From JAFGXT01 sp963677165 (lineage in GTDB: Bacteria > Verrucomicrobiota > Lentisphaeria > Victivallales > SZUA-371): a stretch of DNA of 64,000 bases. The position numbers and the translations under genes were made by a program. The notes under the pieces are model-generated. The model was not told the origin of the DNA. It did no database searches and was given only the letters and a program-made list of their open reading frames with translations. The DNA lies in contig CAXXSX010000002.1 in NCBI GenBank assembly GCA_963677165.2, forward strand, positions 4,092,001-4,156,000, in the 5' to 3' direction. Positions 42,875-51,755 of the stretch are shown piece after piece (positions within the stretch are counted from its first letter, which is position 1; the number at the start of each line of letters is the position of its first letter).

Positions 42875-44012
42875 CGGCAGCTGAAATTCTTGCCAGACGG
42901 TCAGCTTCCAGAATGTCGTCAAGCGACGGATTCTTGATCACCTGGTGAGCCGACATTGTGTGCTCGATAATTTTCCAGATATCGGTAAAGCCGATTTTTT
43001 CCTTTGAAAACAAATCAACTGCTACTTCGTTTGCCGCGTTCATTACTGCGGGCAGGGTACCGCCTTCACGTAAAGCAGTATAGGCGAAATCCAGTGATGG
43101 GAATTTCTTCCTGTCCGGCAACTCAAAAGTCATCCGGGAAAATTTAGCGAAGTCCAACGGTTTCAGACCACCCGGCAGTTTACGGGGATAGGTCAGGGCG
43201 TACTGGATCGGGAAGCGCATGTCCGGGGTAGACATTTGAGCTATAATTGTGCCGTCTACAAATTCAACCATGGAATGCACAATTGACTGAGGATGAATTA
43301 CTGCCTCTATTTTATCGGGCGAAACATTGAACAGCCATTTTGCCTCAATGATCTCCAGTGCCTTGTTCATCATGCTGGCGGAATCGATTGTGACTTTGGG
43401 ACCCATATCCCAGGTCGGATGCGCCAGCGCGCTGCTCATGGTGGCTGCGGCAATTTCCTCGCTGGTGGACTTTCTGAACGGACCGCCGCTGGCGGTCAGG
43501 ATCAGTTTTGAAACATCGTCATGGTGACGTCCTTCAAGACATTGGAAGATGGCACTGTGTTCGCTGTCTACAGGGAGCATGTTCGAGCCGCTTTTCGCAA
43601 CTTCAGCCATGACGATTTCACCTGCCATAACAAGAACTTCCTTGCTGGCCAGCGCGATATCCTTTCCTGCTTTAATGGCGTTAAGCACTGGAGCCAGTCC
43701 GCCGGTTCCTACAATTGCGCATACCACGGTGTCTACTTCCGCTCGAACCACCAGTTCGCTCATGGCTTCTTCTCCTGCCATTACCGTACAGGAGTCAGGA
43801 GCCAGGCTGCGCAGTTTTGCTTCCGCCGCCTTTTTGCTGGTGACGACAAAGCGACAGTTCAGTTCTGCGGCCTGCTGCGCCAGCAGTTCAACATTGTTAC
43901 GGGCCACAAGTCCGACAACTTCAAGTTCGGAGTCAAGGTGTTTTGCCACTTTGACCGCATTGATTCCGACCGATCCGGTCGAGCCGAGTATGACAATTTT
44001 TTTCTTATTCAT
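42867..44012 (-). CDS. dxr: 1-deoxy-D-xylulose 5-phosphate reductoisomerase
   Basis: 381 residues with the NADPH-binding GSTGSVGINAVKVAKH, the metal/substrate site in MLPVDSEHSAIFQCL, TASGGPFR and HPTWDMGPKVTIDSASMMNK. Second step of the MEP pathway, with IspG in the same window. Part of the folE-dtd-dxr run on the minus strand; gap to dtd is 3 nt. In many bacteria dxr is directly followed by rseP; here the glycyl radical enzyme and AraC stand between. Confidence 0.97.
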   Translation of the reverse strand: MNKKKIVILGSTGSVGINAVKVAKHLDSELEVVGLVARNNVELLAQQAAELNCRFVVTSKKAAEAKLRSLAPDSCTVMAGEEAMSELVVRAEVDTVVCAIVGTGGLAPVLNAIKAGKDIALASKEVLVMAGEIVMAEVAKSGSNMLPVDSEHSAIFQCLEGRHHDDVSKLILTASGGPFRKSTSEEIAAATMSSALAHPTWDMGPKVTIDSASMMNKALEIIEAKWLFNVSPDKIEAVIHPQSIVHSMVEFVDGTIIAQMSTPDMRFPIQYALTYPRKLPGGLKPLDFAKFSRMTFELPDRKKFPSLDFAYTALREGGTLPAVMNAANEVAVDLFSKEKIGFTDIWKIIEHTMSAHQVIKNPSLDDILEADRLARISAAAI

Positions 44013-44015
44013 AGA

Positions 44016-44462
44016 TCAGTTTTTCCTGGACTCAACCATCAGTGTAACCGGGCCGTCGTTGTGTATTTCCACTTTCATATCGGCCCCGAATTTCCCGGTT
44101 TGTGTCCTAATCCCCTTGCTGCTGACTTCTTTTATAAACTTTTCGTACAGCGGGACAGCATGTTCCGGACGTGAGGCGTCGGTATAGCTGGGACGTCGTC
44201 CTTTCCGGCTGTCGCCGTACAGTGTGAATTGCGAAATGATCAGCGCTTCCCCCTTTACATCCAGTAACGATAAATTCATCTTATCGTTTTCGTCGGAAAA
44301 AATTCTAAGTCCGGCGCATTTGTCAGCGAGAAATTCGCAGTCTTTTTCTGTATCATCATGGGTAATTCCCAGCAGGATAACCAAACCGGCTCCAATCTTT
44401 CCGACCGTTTCTCCGTCAATTCTAACCGCTCCTGCCGTAACCCTTTGTAATAAAGCTCTCAT
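44016..44462 (-). CDS. dtd: D-aminoacyl-tRNA deacylase
   Basis: 148 residues: MRALLQRVTAGAVRIDGETV, then LIISQFTLYGDSRKGRRPSY (SQFTLYGD motif) and the cross-dimer GP motif in VEIHNDGPVTLMVES. It removes D-amino acids from mischarged tRNA. Overlaps the folE stop by one base and is followed by dxr. Confidence 0.97.
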   Translation of the reverse strand: MRALLQRVTAGAVRIDGETVGKIGAGLVILLGITHDDTEKDCEFLADKCAGLRIFSDENDKMNLSLLDVKGEALIISQFTLYGDSRKGRRPSYTDASRPEHAVPLYEKFIKEVSSKGIRTQTGKFGADMKVEIHNDGPVTLMVESRKN

Positions 44463-45010
44463 TAATTCTTGATAAGGTTAAGAAATTCCATTCTGGTGGC
44501 GGTTTCGTTGCGGAAGCTGCCGAGCATGGCGGAAGTAACCATTTTTGAGTTTTTCTTTTCGACACCGCGCATAACCATGCACATGTGCTGTGCTTCCATT
44601 ACCACGCCGACTCCTTCGGGAGTTATTGCGTTATTAATGGTTTCAGCGACTTCTTTGGTTAATCTTTCCTGTAGCTGGAGGCGTCTGGCAAACATGTCGA
44701 CGATTCGTGCCAGCTTGCTTACTCCGAAAACCTTGCCGGTTGGAATATAGCCAATACTGCATTTGCCGTAGAACGGCAGCAGATGGTGCTCGCACATACT
44801 GTAGAATTCGATGTCTTTGACGATTACCATATCGTCGCATTCGCATTCAAAGTATGCGTTGTTGATGACTTTTTCCTGATCCTGACGGTAACCGCGGGTT
44901 AGGAATTCCCAGCTTCGGGATACCCGTTCCGGCGTATCAATAAGTCCTTCACGGTCGGGATCTTCCCCGATTGCCGTGATAATAGTTTTAACCGCGTTTT
45001 GAATTTCCAC
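44462..45010 (-). CDS. folE: GTP cyclohydrolase I
   Basis: 182 residues with ECDDMVIVKDIEFYSMCEHH and LLPFYGKCSIGYIPTGKVFG, giving the zinc-binding cysteine and histidines, and VVMEAQHMCMVMRGVEKKNS. First step of tetrahydrofolate and queuosine-type pterin synthesis. Start is GTG 45010 with AGGGGA 8 nt upstream. First gene of folE-dtd-dxr. Confidence 0.97.
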   Translation of the reverse strand: MEIQNAVKTIITAIGEDPDREGLIDTPERVSRSWEFLTRGYRQDQEKVINNAYFECECDDMVIVKDIEFYSMCEHHLLPFYGKCSIGYIPTGKVFGVSKLARIVDMFARRLQLQERLTKEVAETINNAITPEGVGVVMEAQHMCMVMRGVEKKNSKMVTSAMLGSFRNETATRMEFLNLIKN

Positions 45011-45136
45011 GATATTGTCCCCTGTTTTATCATATTCCGTTGTCTATGGAATATTCCGGTTCATTACAAAAATTTGGGAATTAATATACAGCCTGAACCG
45101 ATTAGTTCAATAGTGGCGAACATGATAAAACAAGGA

Positions 45137-46300
45137 TTACAGGCTACTGTTGTAGAGTTCCTTAGCGGTGCCGTTGAGCCATCTCTTTGCAAGAAACATA
45201 CACTGTTGTTCCGTCATGCCGTTCTCGTGGCATTCCGCTAGGAATTCCGCGACAAAGCGTCGCAGTCTGATATGAAAGCCGATTGCGTTTTCCGGGAATG
45301 TAAATTCACCGGAGCACAGGCTGATCTTGTTGGATGGAAGTCCGACGAGCATTCTGTGAAGTATTCGTTTTGCGCGTGGCGGATTGGATACGCATAAGTT
45401 GCCCGAGTTGATATAGACATGCGGAAATATTCCGGCCAGTTCGGGATTTGCGCCGATACAGTCGAAACGCAAATGGTTGAAGCGGTTAAAAAATTCATGA
45501 ACCTCAATAGTATCCAGCGTGATGCCCCGGGCTAATTGAACCGTCATTTTCAACCGTTCGGCACAGTCAAAAGCAAAACACTGCATATAACTGGCAAACT
45601 CACTGCGATCATTGAGAGTTCCATCCATAACGCGGTTGAACATTTCCTCGGCATCTTTCCACTTTACCTTTTGTGTTTTAGTAAGGGGTCTTGAAAGGCG
45701 CAGTACACCGCCTGCGTTGCCCAGGTTGTTTACGGCAATTTCCACCGCTGCCAGCCATTCATCGAAATTGTCCGGTCCGATATTGGATATGGATTGAAGC
45801 AGTTCTGCCGCCTCGGGGTCATCCGGGTTGGCAAACGGTTCCATATCCAGTGCGGTACAAACAGAGAAGGGAGTGCCTGGCGCGGTTGTTACATAAGAAG
45901 TAACCGCTTTGATATGGAACTGCTCCAGAAGTTTGTTTATCGCATTGATATTGTGTTTACTCTGGTGTTGCTGATTCAGACCGTCAATTGTGAATTTATT
46001 CAATTCGAGATCGTATATGGTTCGAATCGCGTCGAGAATCATATTGGCCGGATAGCAATGGCGTATATATTCCAGATAAGGCTCCAGGATGCCCCAGCGT
46101 TCCAGCAGGGAAATCGATGAATTATTTAAAATACTGATGTTTTCTTCCGGCATTCCGGCCGCGTACAGTAATGTTCTGACATGCGGGGTAACCAGCATCT
46201 GCAGAATATCGGGATGCAGTGAAATCTTAAAATCTTCATAAGCGTCGATGACTTCTATTTCATCCAGGCGACTGGTGAAATCGTTGATGGTGTCTGCCAT
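45137..46300 (-). CDS. Unknown protein, possibly amidohydrolase/uronate isomerase-like fold
   Basis: 387 residues, soluble, no signal peptide. Helix-rich with spaced aspartates (RFDCIGANPELAGIFPHVYI; CSNPPRAKRILHRMLVGLPS region) and an ending MFLAKRWLNGTAKELYNSSL that resembles the last helix of amidohydrolase_2/uronate isomerase barrels. The usual HxH metal motif of that family is not seen near the N-terminus, so if related it has lost or changed its metal site. It stands alone on the minus strand between folE and a hydrolase operon. Confidence 0.4.
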   Translation of the reverse strand: MADTINDFTSRLDEIEVIDAYEDFKISLHPDILQMLVTPHVRTLLYAAGMPEENISILNNSSISLLERWGILEPYLEYIRHCYPANMILDAIRTIYDLELNKFTIDGLNQQHQSKHNINAINKLLEQFHIKAVTSYVTTAPGTPFSVCTALDMEPFANPDDPEAAELLQSISNIGPDNFDEWLAAVEIAVNNLGNAGGVLRLSRPLTKTQKVKWKDAEEMFNRVMDGTLNDRSEFASYMQCFAFDCAERLKMTVQLARGITLDTIEVHEFFNRFNHLRFDCIGANPELAGIFPHVYINSGNLCVSNPPRAKRILHRMLVGLPSNKISLCSGEFTFPENAIGFHIRLRRFVAEFLAECHENGMTEQQCMFLAKRWLNGTAKELYNSSL

Positions 46301-46396
46301 AATAACTCTATCTTTGTTATTACCTTAATTGTAGTGATATTTAATTAAATTTTAACTCATTATTGGTAATAAAGCAAGCTTTCTGGTAGAGATTTT

Positions 46397-46445
46397 GAGT
46401 GAAACGTTACAAAATAGTCAAATAACCAGTTGTAACATTTCACTC
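46397..46445 (-). terminator. 15-bp stem-loop after the GH106-like gene
   Basis: GAGTGAAACGTTACA (46397-46411) pairs with TGTAACATTTCACTC (46431-46445) with one mismatch, 19-nt loop, beginning 10 nt after the stop codon on the minus strand. No U-tract; probable mRNA end or an operator for the gene at 46300. Confidence 0.55.
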
Positions 46446-46454
46446 CGTATGGAA

Positions 46455-48836
46455 TTACAGTTCCCGTACTCCGGGCCACCAGGTGTTAAGAGCATTTTTC
46501 ATCTCTTCCAGCTGATGTTCCGGATAGTCGGCGAATAATGGACCGACCGAAGTCGCTATTCGAATGTTTACCTCGGCATTGGTATGTTGCATATCCGTCG
46601 GGATTTCCCATTCGAACGGAGCCCACAGGCAGGGGCCGAGCGATTTACCGTCGACAATTAATTCGACCGCCATATTTTTATACTCGAAAGCGATCGCGTC
46701 CGTATTGCTTAAATCCACTTGTTTTCGCAGGACAACCGTTCCGGCATATTCCTTTAGGCAACTGTTAAAAAGAATTTCCGGTTGCATTGCATTTTCCGGC
46801 AGAGGACGTATTACCTTATCGCTGCCGAGCGCAAAGCGTCCGCAGATGAACGCCAGAGGTAGATACGAAAAATCCTCACTGTTATTCGTTTGTCGTATGA
46901 TATGTTTTCCTTTTGATAAAGTGAATTTCTGACTCTGATTGAACAACTGGGTTTGTCCGTCCGGCAGTAACTCGCATTTTTCTGTAGCGCAGACCGGTTT
47001 ATTATCGAGCATGACGTCAGCTTTTTGGTAATACTGCCGCAGGGCGATCTGAACTTCAGTATCTTCCGTAACTTCCACGGTTATTTCCTTTGAGGCGGGG
47101 AAAATGCACCGCAGTGTATTATTCTGTTCGATATCCGCGATGAAGTCGGCAGTCGTCAGATTCAGAAAGTTTTCAGCCTTAGATGGAACCGGACGCGGCA
47201 ATATCGCGATATCGCAAGGAGGCATATCGAATGTTTCTTCGCCTAGAGTTACTCCGCGAAGATATTCGTTGGAAGTGTTGATGATCAGGGTCGTTCCGTC
47301 GTCGTAGGTTTTCAGCATGATTCTTTCAACCGGCGAACCATCACTGTAACGCAACTGCGCGCGCCGTTTTGACGTTTTTTCCAGTAAGACCAGCAGTTCC
47401 TGAATATTCACTAATTCTGTATTGCTTTTTTCTTCTGTAACTCCATTTTCGGTCAAACAAAGAACTGTGCTGTACGCATCGTTTACGGCTTCATCTTCCC
47501 CGATGATCCTGAATTCCCATTGCGCATTGTGCAGTGCTTTGATCAAAGACAGTAGCTCTATTTTCTGTGATGCCGGATTCTTGTGACGCCAGTGCTTTGC
47601 ATAGAGGCTTTGCGGATAGCGTATGGCTATGTCTGCGGTCGATGCTTTGGTGCACAGTCCGGCAGCGACGGCGGCGGATTCGTTCAATGTTCCGGCATAC
47701 CTGTACCACGGCTGGGTTGGTGCCACCGGATTGTAGTACATGCCTTTTTCCACGTTTCCGCGAGCATCAAGGGCTGAGACCGCGGTTACATAGTGGTCGA
47801 TGCCATGGGCGGCGCACAGATAGATCATTTCCCGCATTTTTGCCAGTGTCATATCGGCCGGGCCCAGTGCGAACAGTTCCACTAAACCGTGTTGTCGCGG
47901 ACCGTTTATGGAGCTTTCGATTAGTTTGAGCGTTTCCCATTCGATGTCTTCAAAAATACTGTGGGAGGGGATTTCATCAATTCCCGGCATGGAGAAAGAA
48001 CGCATGATTTCTACCGGAAGTCCGTTTGCGGTCAAGGAAATATCTGTTGGGGATTCATATAACAGGTGACCGGTAAACAGGACTCCGTGATCATCGCACC
48101 ACTGCCTGATTTTATCCATAAATACAGATTTAAAGCGTTTCCCTTGGAGTGTGTAATAATTTTCCCATAGCCCGTTCGGTTTATTTCCAGCTAAATAAGC
48201 TTCAAGGTCGTTGATCAGTTCGCGTCCGGTTGCTTCCCGGTAGTCTTCCTTGAGACCGGTGTAATATGGAATTTCGAGTGTACAACCGGTCATGGTTTGT
48301 CCGCGAACCGGATAAATAAAGCTGGGTTCGTCGGAAAAGATTCCCTTGATCACGGTACCGAAATATTTACCGAAATGTTTGTAATAGGTCTCGTGGGTCA
48401 GCTCGATGAAATAATCGACTGCCTTGGGATTCTGGATGTCTGCGAACATGGGAATCGGGACCTCGGTCCAGTAGTAGTCCTGGCCGGGAGCGTCGGGATC
48501 TTCCAGTCCGCAGAAATTGCGGTCCACGAATGCCACTAGCTTTTTACCCATGAAATCAGGACTGCCCTTCGTTACTTTGCCTTTGCATTTGCCGCTGGGC
48601 CAGTTGTATTCGTCATAAAGCCATACGGCCATATCATGTTCGGCGCAGTATTCGATGATGTGACGGCATATTTCCAGCCATTCCGGCCCCATGTATTCAA
48701 CTTCAAGGCCGCTGCGGGGATAGATCAGAAACTGGTCTATACCTGATTTACGGTAGTTTTCCAGATTACGACGTAATTCTTCGCGTCCGGGCCGTCCGGT
48801 AATGGCCCCCATCGGGATCAGGGGATTATGTCCCAT
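46455..48836 (-). CDS. GH106-like glycoside hydrolase
   Basis: 793 residues without a signal peptide. The barrel part opens with MGAITGRPGREELRRNLENY, has the typical WLYDEYNWPSG motif at about residue 95, FSDEPSFIYP, and GHLLYESP; a beta-sandwich C-terminal half contains the galactose-binding-like TVVLRKQVDLSNTDAIAFEY and FEWEIPTDM strands. This arrangement is shared by GH106 alpha-L-rhamnosidases and related uncharacterised families, so specificity is open. ATG 48836 is preferred to the TTG at 48845. Third gene of the IclR-transporter-hydrolase operon. Confidence 0.75.
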   Translation of the reverse strand: MGHNPLIPMGAITGRPGREELRRNLENYRKSGIDQFLIYPRSGLEVEYMGPEWLEICRHIIEYCAEHDMAVWLYDEYNWPSGKCKGKVTKGSPDFMGKKLVAFVDRNFCGLEDPDAPGQDYYWTEVPIPMFADIQNPKAVDYFIELTHETYYKHFGKYFGTVIKGIFSDEPSFIYPVRGQTMTGCTLEIPYYTGLKEDYREATGRELINDLEAYLAGNKPNGLWENYYTLQGKRFKSVFMDKIRQWCDDHGVLFTGHLLYESPTDISLTANGLPVEIMRSFSMPGIDEIPSHSIFEDIEWETLKLIESSINGPRQHGLVELFALGPADMTLAKMREMIYLCAAHGIDHYVTAVSALDARGNVEKGMYYNPVAPTQPWYRYAGTLNESAAVAAGLCTKASTADIAIRYPQSLYAKHWRHKNPASQKIELLSLIKALHNAQWEFRIIGEDEAVNDAYSTVLCLTENGVTEEKSNTELVNIQELLVLLEKTSKRRAQLRYSDGSPVERIMLKTYDDGTTLIINTSNEYLRGVTLGEETFDMPPCDIAILPRPVPSKAENFLNLTTADFIADIEQNNTLRCIFPASKEITVEVTEDTEVQIALRQYYQKADVMLDNKPVCATEKCELLPDGQTQLFNQSQKFTLSKGKHIIRQTNNSEDFSYLPLAFICGRFALGSDKVIRPLPENAMQPEILFNSCLKEYAGTVVLRKQVDLSNTDAIAFEYKNMAVELIVDGKSLGPCLWAPFEWEIPTDMQHTNAEVNIRIATSVGPLFADYPEHQLEEMKNALNTWWPGVREL

Positions 48837-48861
48837 GATATTCAATGCTCCATGTTGTTTT

Positions 48862-49761
48862 TTATCTACATCCGATCAGGATTAAACCGCTGATCAGTAT
48901 AATAACTGTCATGATTGATTTGCGATTGATTGTTTTCTGGCTGATACTGTGGTAGCCTACAAAACCGACAATGCTTAATCCCAGACATACTGGATAAGCG
49001 ATCGATACCATATTTAGAGCGGCCAGGGCATCAATTGATTTGTACAGTGTGAAACGTCCGGCATAAGTAAGGGCGGCAAATGCCAGTCCATACAGCCAGA
49101 TTGATTTATTCGGTTTCGAAATATTTGCCGATGTCAGCAGGCAGGAGAACAGGGCCAGTCCGCCGATTGACTGCAACGGGATTCGCAGTGCGTAAAGATC
49201 GCTCCAGCCGGACCAGAAGGACGGAATACTGAAACAGTATTGTCCGCAGCCTACAACAACAAACGCGATGATAGTTATTACAAACCAGCCTTTTCGGGGC
49301 GTGTCGGTTTGCTGGGGGCTTTTCCCCTTTTTTTGTTGTCCAAAGAGCATAATCCCTGTAAGTATGGCAATGATTCCCAGTGTATTCCATAAGGTCAGCT
49401 GTTCTCCGTTGATCAATATTGCCAGCGAGAACGGCACCACCAGTGACGATTGGCAAATCGACCATACAATGTCCGGTTTACCCCGTTTCATTGCCATGAT
49501 CATAAGCAGTATGCCGCCTGCCGCGGTGATCCCAGCCGCGAGCATTACAAGCAGGAAAGATGAGAAGTTGTTAACTTTCCAACCCGCGTTTGCCAGCGAA
49601 TTCCATTTTACGGTTCCAAGGCATATAATGAATAGGAATATTGCACTGCATAGATTGAAACTGACCGGATTGATCTGCCGTTTATTTATATGGTTGAAGT
49701 ATATACCTACTCCTGTCCATAAAATTCCGGTGATGATGCACCATGTTGCGGCCGTAAGCAT
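48862..49761 (-). CDS. DMT superfamily (EamA-like) transporter
   Basis: 299 residues with ten hydrophobic helices and almost no loops, e.g. LTAATWCIITGILWTGVGIY at the N-terminus and the second-half repeat FVITIIAFVVVGCGQYCFSI. The layout is that of drug/metabolite transporters; in this operon it likely moves the sugar released or used by the GH106-like enzyme. It begins 2 nt after iclR, so it is translated with it. Confidence 0.85.
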   Translation of the reverse strand: MLTAATWCIITGILWTGVGIYFNHINKRQINPVSFNLCSAIFLFIICLGTVKWNSLANAGWKVNNFSSFLLVMLAAGITAAGGILLMIMAMKRGKPDIVWSICQSSLVVPFSLAILINGEQLTLWNTLGIIAILTGIMLFGQQKKGKSPQQTDTPRKGWFVITIIAFVVVGCGQYCFSIPSFWSGWSDLYALRIPLQSIGGLALFSCLLTSANISKPNKSIWLYGLAFAALTYAGRFTLYKSIDALAALNMVSIAYPVCLGLSIVGFVGYHSISQKTINRKSIMTVIILISGLILIGCR

Positions 49762-49763
49762 GA

Positions 49764-50531
49764 TCAGTCCAATCCTCGGGTAATTTTTTTAGATGCATTG
49801 TTTAGCAGCTTCAGCATTTTTACGGTATGCTCATCATCATGAAAATAACTTGAAAATGTGACAGCCAGCGAGGCTATGATATTGTTTTCGTTGTCGACAA
49901 CCGGTACTCCGATGGAGGTTACACCGAAAACACTTTCGTCGTGGGCGACAGAATATTTTTGTTGACGAATCACATTCAGTTCTTTTTCAAGAGTATTCCA
50001 ACTCGTAATCGTTTGTTTGGTGAAATTGTTCAGCGAATAGCTTTCTTTTAGATTATCATAGTCTTCCTGTGGCATCTCAGCCAGCAGAACTTTTCCGACC
50101 GCCGTTGAATGGAATTGATCGGTCCAGTTCTGACGTTGGGGGACAGTAATCGGACCCTGGCTTTCGGCAATATTTACTCCGATAATCTGCTGGTTGTAAA
50201 CTACTCCCAGAAAGCATTGGGTTTCGCCGATTCGGCTTAGTTCTTCCATTGGTTCTCGTGCTGCCGACCTGAGATTGCTCCAAGCGTCAGCCGCATTGCC
50301 CAGAAGAAAGGATTGTCCGCCGAGAATATATCGACTCTGGTCGTTCTGATCCAGATAACCGCGTATGTAAAGGGTTCTAACCAGATTGTTTGCCGCGGTA
50401 ACGCTTAGTCCCACTTTGTTGGCAATATCAACCGCGCGAATTGGACCGCCGTTATCTCTGACCGCTTCCAGAATATTGAGTGCGCGTTCAACCGACTGTA
50501 CAAGATTTTTTCGTTCTTTATTCTTTTCCAT
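49764..50531 (-). CDS. IclR family transcriptional regulator
   Basis: 255 residues with the winged helix SVERALNILEAVRDNGGPIR plus LSVTAANNLVRTLYIRGYLD, and the IclR effector domain (YSVAHDESVFGVTSIGVPVV, then IIASLAVTFSSYF). It probably senses a sugar acid or related ligand and controls its own operon (transporter and GH106-like hydrolase). The upstream palindrome at 50542-50558 supports autoregulation. Confidence 0.93.
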   Translation of the reverse strand: MEKNKERKNLVQSVERALNILEAVRDNGGPIRAVDIANKVGLSVTAANNLVRTLYIRGYLDQNDQSRYILGGQSFLLGNAADAWSNLRSAAREPMEELSRIGETQCFLGVVYNQQIIGVNIAESQGPITVPQRQNWTDQFHSTAVGKVLLAEMPQEDYDNLKESYSLNNFTKQTITSWNTLEKELNVIRQQKYSVAHDESVFGVTSIGVPVVDNENNIIASLAVTFSSYFHDDEHTVKMLKLLNNASKKITRGLD

Positions 50532-50541
50532 AATCTGCTAT

Positions 50542-50558
50542 ATACAATATTATTGTAT
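50542..50558. promoter_or_regulatory. Palindromic operator before the iclR gene
   Basis: ATACAATA-T-TATTGTAT, perfect 8-bp arms, 11 nt before the iclR start codon. A further TTGTAT-containing half-site lies at 50571-50577. Confidence 0.6.
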
Positions 50559-50719
50559 TATGTGTTTTAATGTTGTATATAATTATATCTCAATCAAAAC
50601 CAAAGTCAATAGGAAAGGGCATTTTTATAGAAAAATTAAAAATAAGAAATCCGCATAGCGGTAATATGTCAGATCCAACGCGGAATTCGTTGGTCGGCGC
50701 AGCCGAAATCTCCAAGAAA

Positions 50720-50808
50720 GGTAGGAACGGTTCTCCGTAACCGTCCGTAATTTTGTGCGTGAACACAAAATCCCAAGAGACGGCGCGCTGCGGAGAGCTC
50801 GTCCTACC
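50720..50808. repeat. REP-like palindromic element at the STAS-gene 3' end
   Basis: GGTAGGAACGGTTCTCCG pairs imperfectly with CGGAGAGCTCGTCCTACC; inside is a perfect hairpin ATTTTGTG-CGTGAA-CACAAAAT. The TAG stop of the STAS-like gene (50804-50806) is part of the right arm. Such GTAGGA-type palindromes look like dispersed extragenic repeats. Confidence 0.65.
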
Positions 50809-51145
50809 CACGCATGATCTTTATCTTTGCGTGACGGATCAGGTTCTGGTGCCATTGATGACAGAGTTCTATGATTTTATCGGACGACGCTATTTTGATC
50901 AGTTCCAGATTGGGATTGGTTTGTAAGGCGGAATTATCCATTACGGATAAATAGAATATCTGCGAATGAGTGAGTGTACTGTCTGTGATATCGGAAAAGT
51001 CAAAAGTCTGACGGTTGAGTTGTTTTATAAACTCCTCGTTGTAGTAAATCTGATCCTGCACCCGTTCCAAATCCTCAGCGGTTAAGATTCCGTCCATTTT
51101 TACCGATACTTCCCCTTCGCGTACTACAATTTCCCTGATTGCCAT
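50804..51145 (-). CDS. Second small STAS/SpoIIAA-like protein
   Basis: 113 residues starting MAIREIVVREGEVSVKMDGI and ending KIKIMRG. Middle part QTFDFSDITDSTLTHSQIFY and LELIKIASSDKIIELCHQWH alternate strands and helices as in STAS-like domains; the family is judged by eye. ATG 51145 has GGGGG 5 nt upstream and is preferred to the longer frame from 51322, which runs through the hairpins described next. Stop overlaps the REP-like element. No partner gene adjacent. Confidence 0.5.
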   Translation of the reverse strand: MAIREIVVREGEVSVKMDGILTAEDLERVQDQIYYNEEFIKQLNRQTFDFSDITDSTLTHSQIFYLSVMDNSALQTNPNLELIKIASSDKIIELCHQWHQNLIRHAKIKIMRG

Positions 51146-51165
51146 GACAACCCCCTTTGTGAGTT

Positions 51166-51320
51166 GCCGCCCTCGAAAAAGAAAAGGGCGGCGTTGTACT
51201 TGCCGTTCACAGAGGTCCGCCAAGACCCAACAAGACAACAAGCAAACACCGCCCAAGTATACACATGGGTGTTGTTTTCCTGTTCGTATCTTGTTTTGAA
51301 AATTGGCGGTTTCTGTGAAC
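51166..51320 (-). promoter_or_regulatory. Structured leader before the second STAS-like gene
   Basis: Outer arms 51205-51223 and 51303-51320 are a 19-bp imperfect inverted repeat (GTTCACAGAGGTCCGCC / GGCGGTTTCTGTGAAC); inside is AACACC/GGTGTT; next to it, 20 nt from the start codon, is a perfect hairpin GCCGCCCT/AGGGCGGC (51166-51192). Could be a cis-acting RNA or another repeat. Confidence 0.5.
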
Positions 51321-51413
51321 ACGAACGAAAATAAAATTCACGCAATAATCACGTGAAAACTATGATTGTAAAATTCTTAATCTATCTGAATAAAATTCTC
51401 CTGATTTTCTCCA

Positions 51414-51628
51414 AGTAGCTTGCGTTGTCCCCAACGCAAAAAGCACGACCACTCGTAAACGCTTAAACACGTCCTTTCAATACTTGCAGATGAAAAGATG
51501 CGTATTTTCTAAATTTTTTATATTAAACTCTTTAATTTATCACAATTAAATCGTGCTTTCAAAGGTAGTCCATAAATCAAAGCTACAACAGCACAATTGC
51601 TATTTGCGCTGGGACAGCGCAAGCTACT
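51414..51628. repeat. Pair of inverted REP-like hairpins
   Basis: 51414-51440 and 51603-51628 are inverted copies, each itself a hairpin: left TTGCGTT-...-AACGCAA, right TTGCGCT-...-AGCGCAA. The T-A to C-G change is compensated in the other arm. A second, inner pair of arms AAGCACGA (51441) and TCGTGCTT (51551) lies between. No gene was found in 51146-51755; the centre is AT-rich. Confidence 0.7.
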
Positions 51629-51755
51629 CTGAAAACCTGAATGCTAAGCATTCAATTATATTTATTACTATAAGCCTTTCCTCAAGCTTTTCAACGAGGG
51701 AAAGTGTAGATGATAGATCATTGACGATGAGTTCAGAGAAATATGTATTGAGGTG

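Noticed and set aside
43521..44187. Two plus-strand open frames of over 200 residues opposite dxr and dtd
   Set aside because: Both overlap two certain genes and have no ribosome site.
50804..51322. 172-residue version of the second STAS-like protein
   Set aside because: The N-terminal 59 codons run through hairpin arms and are Cys/Arg-rich; ATG 51145 has a strong ribosome site.
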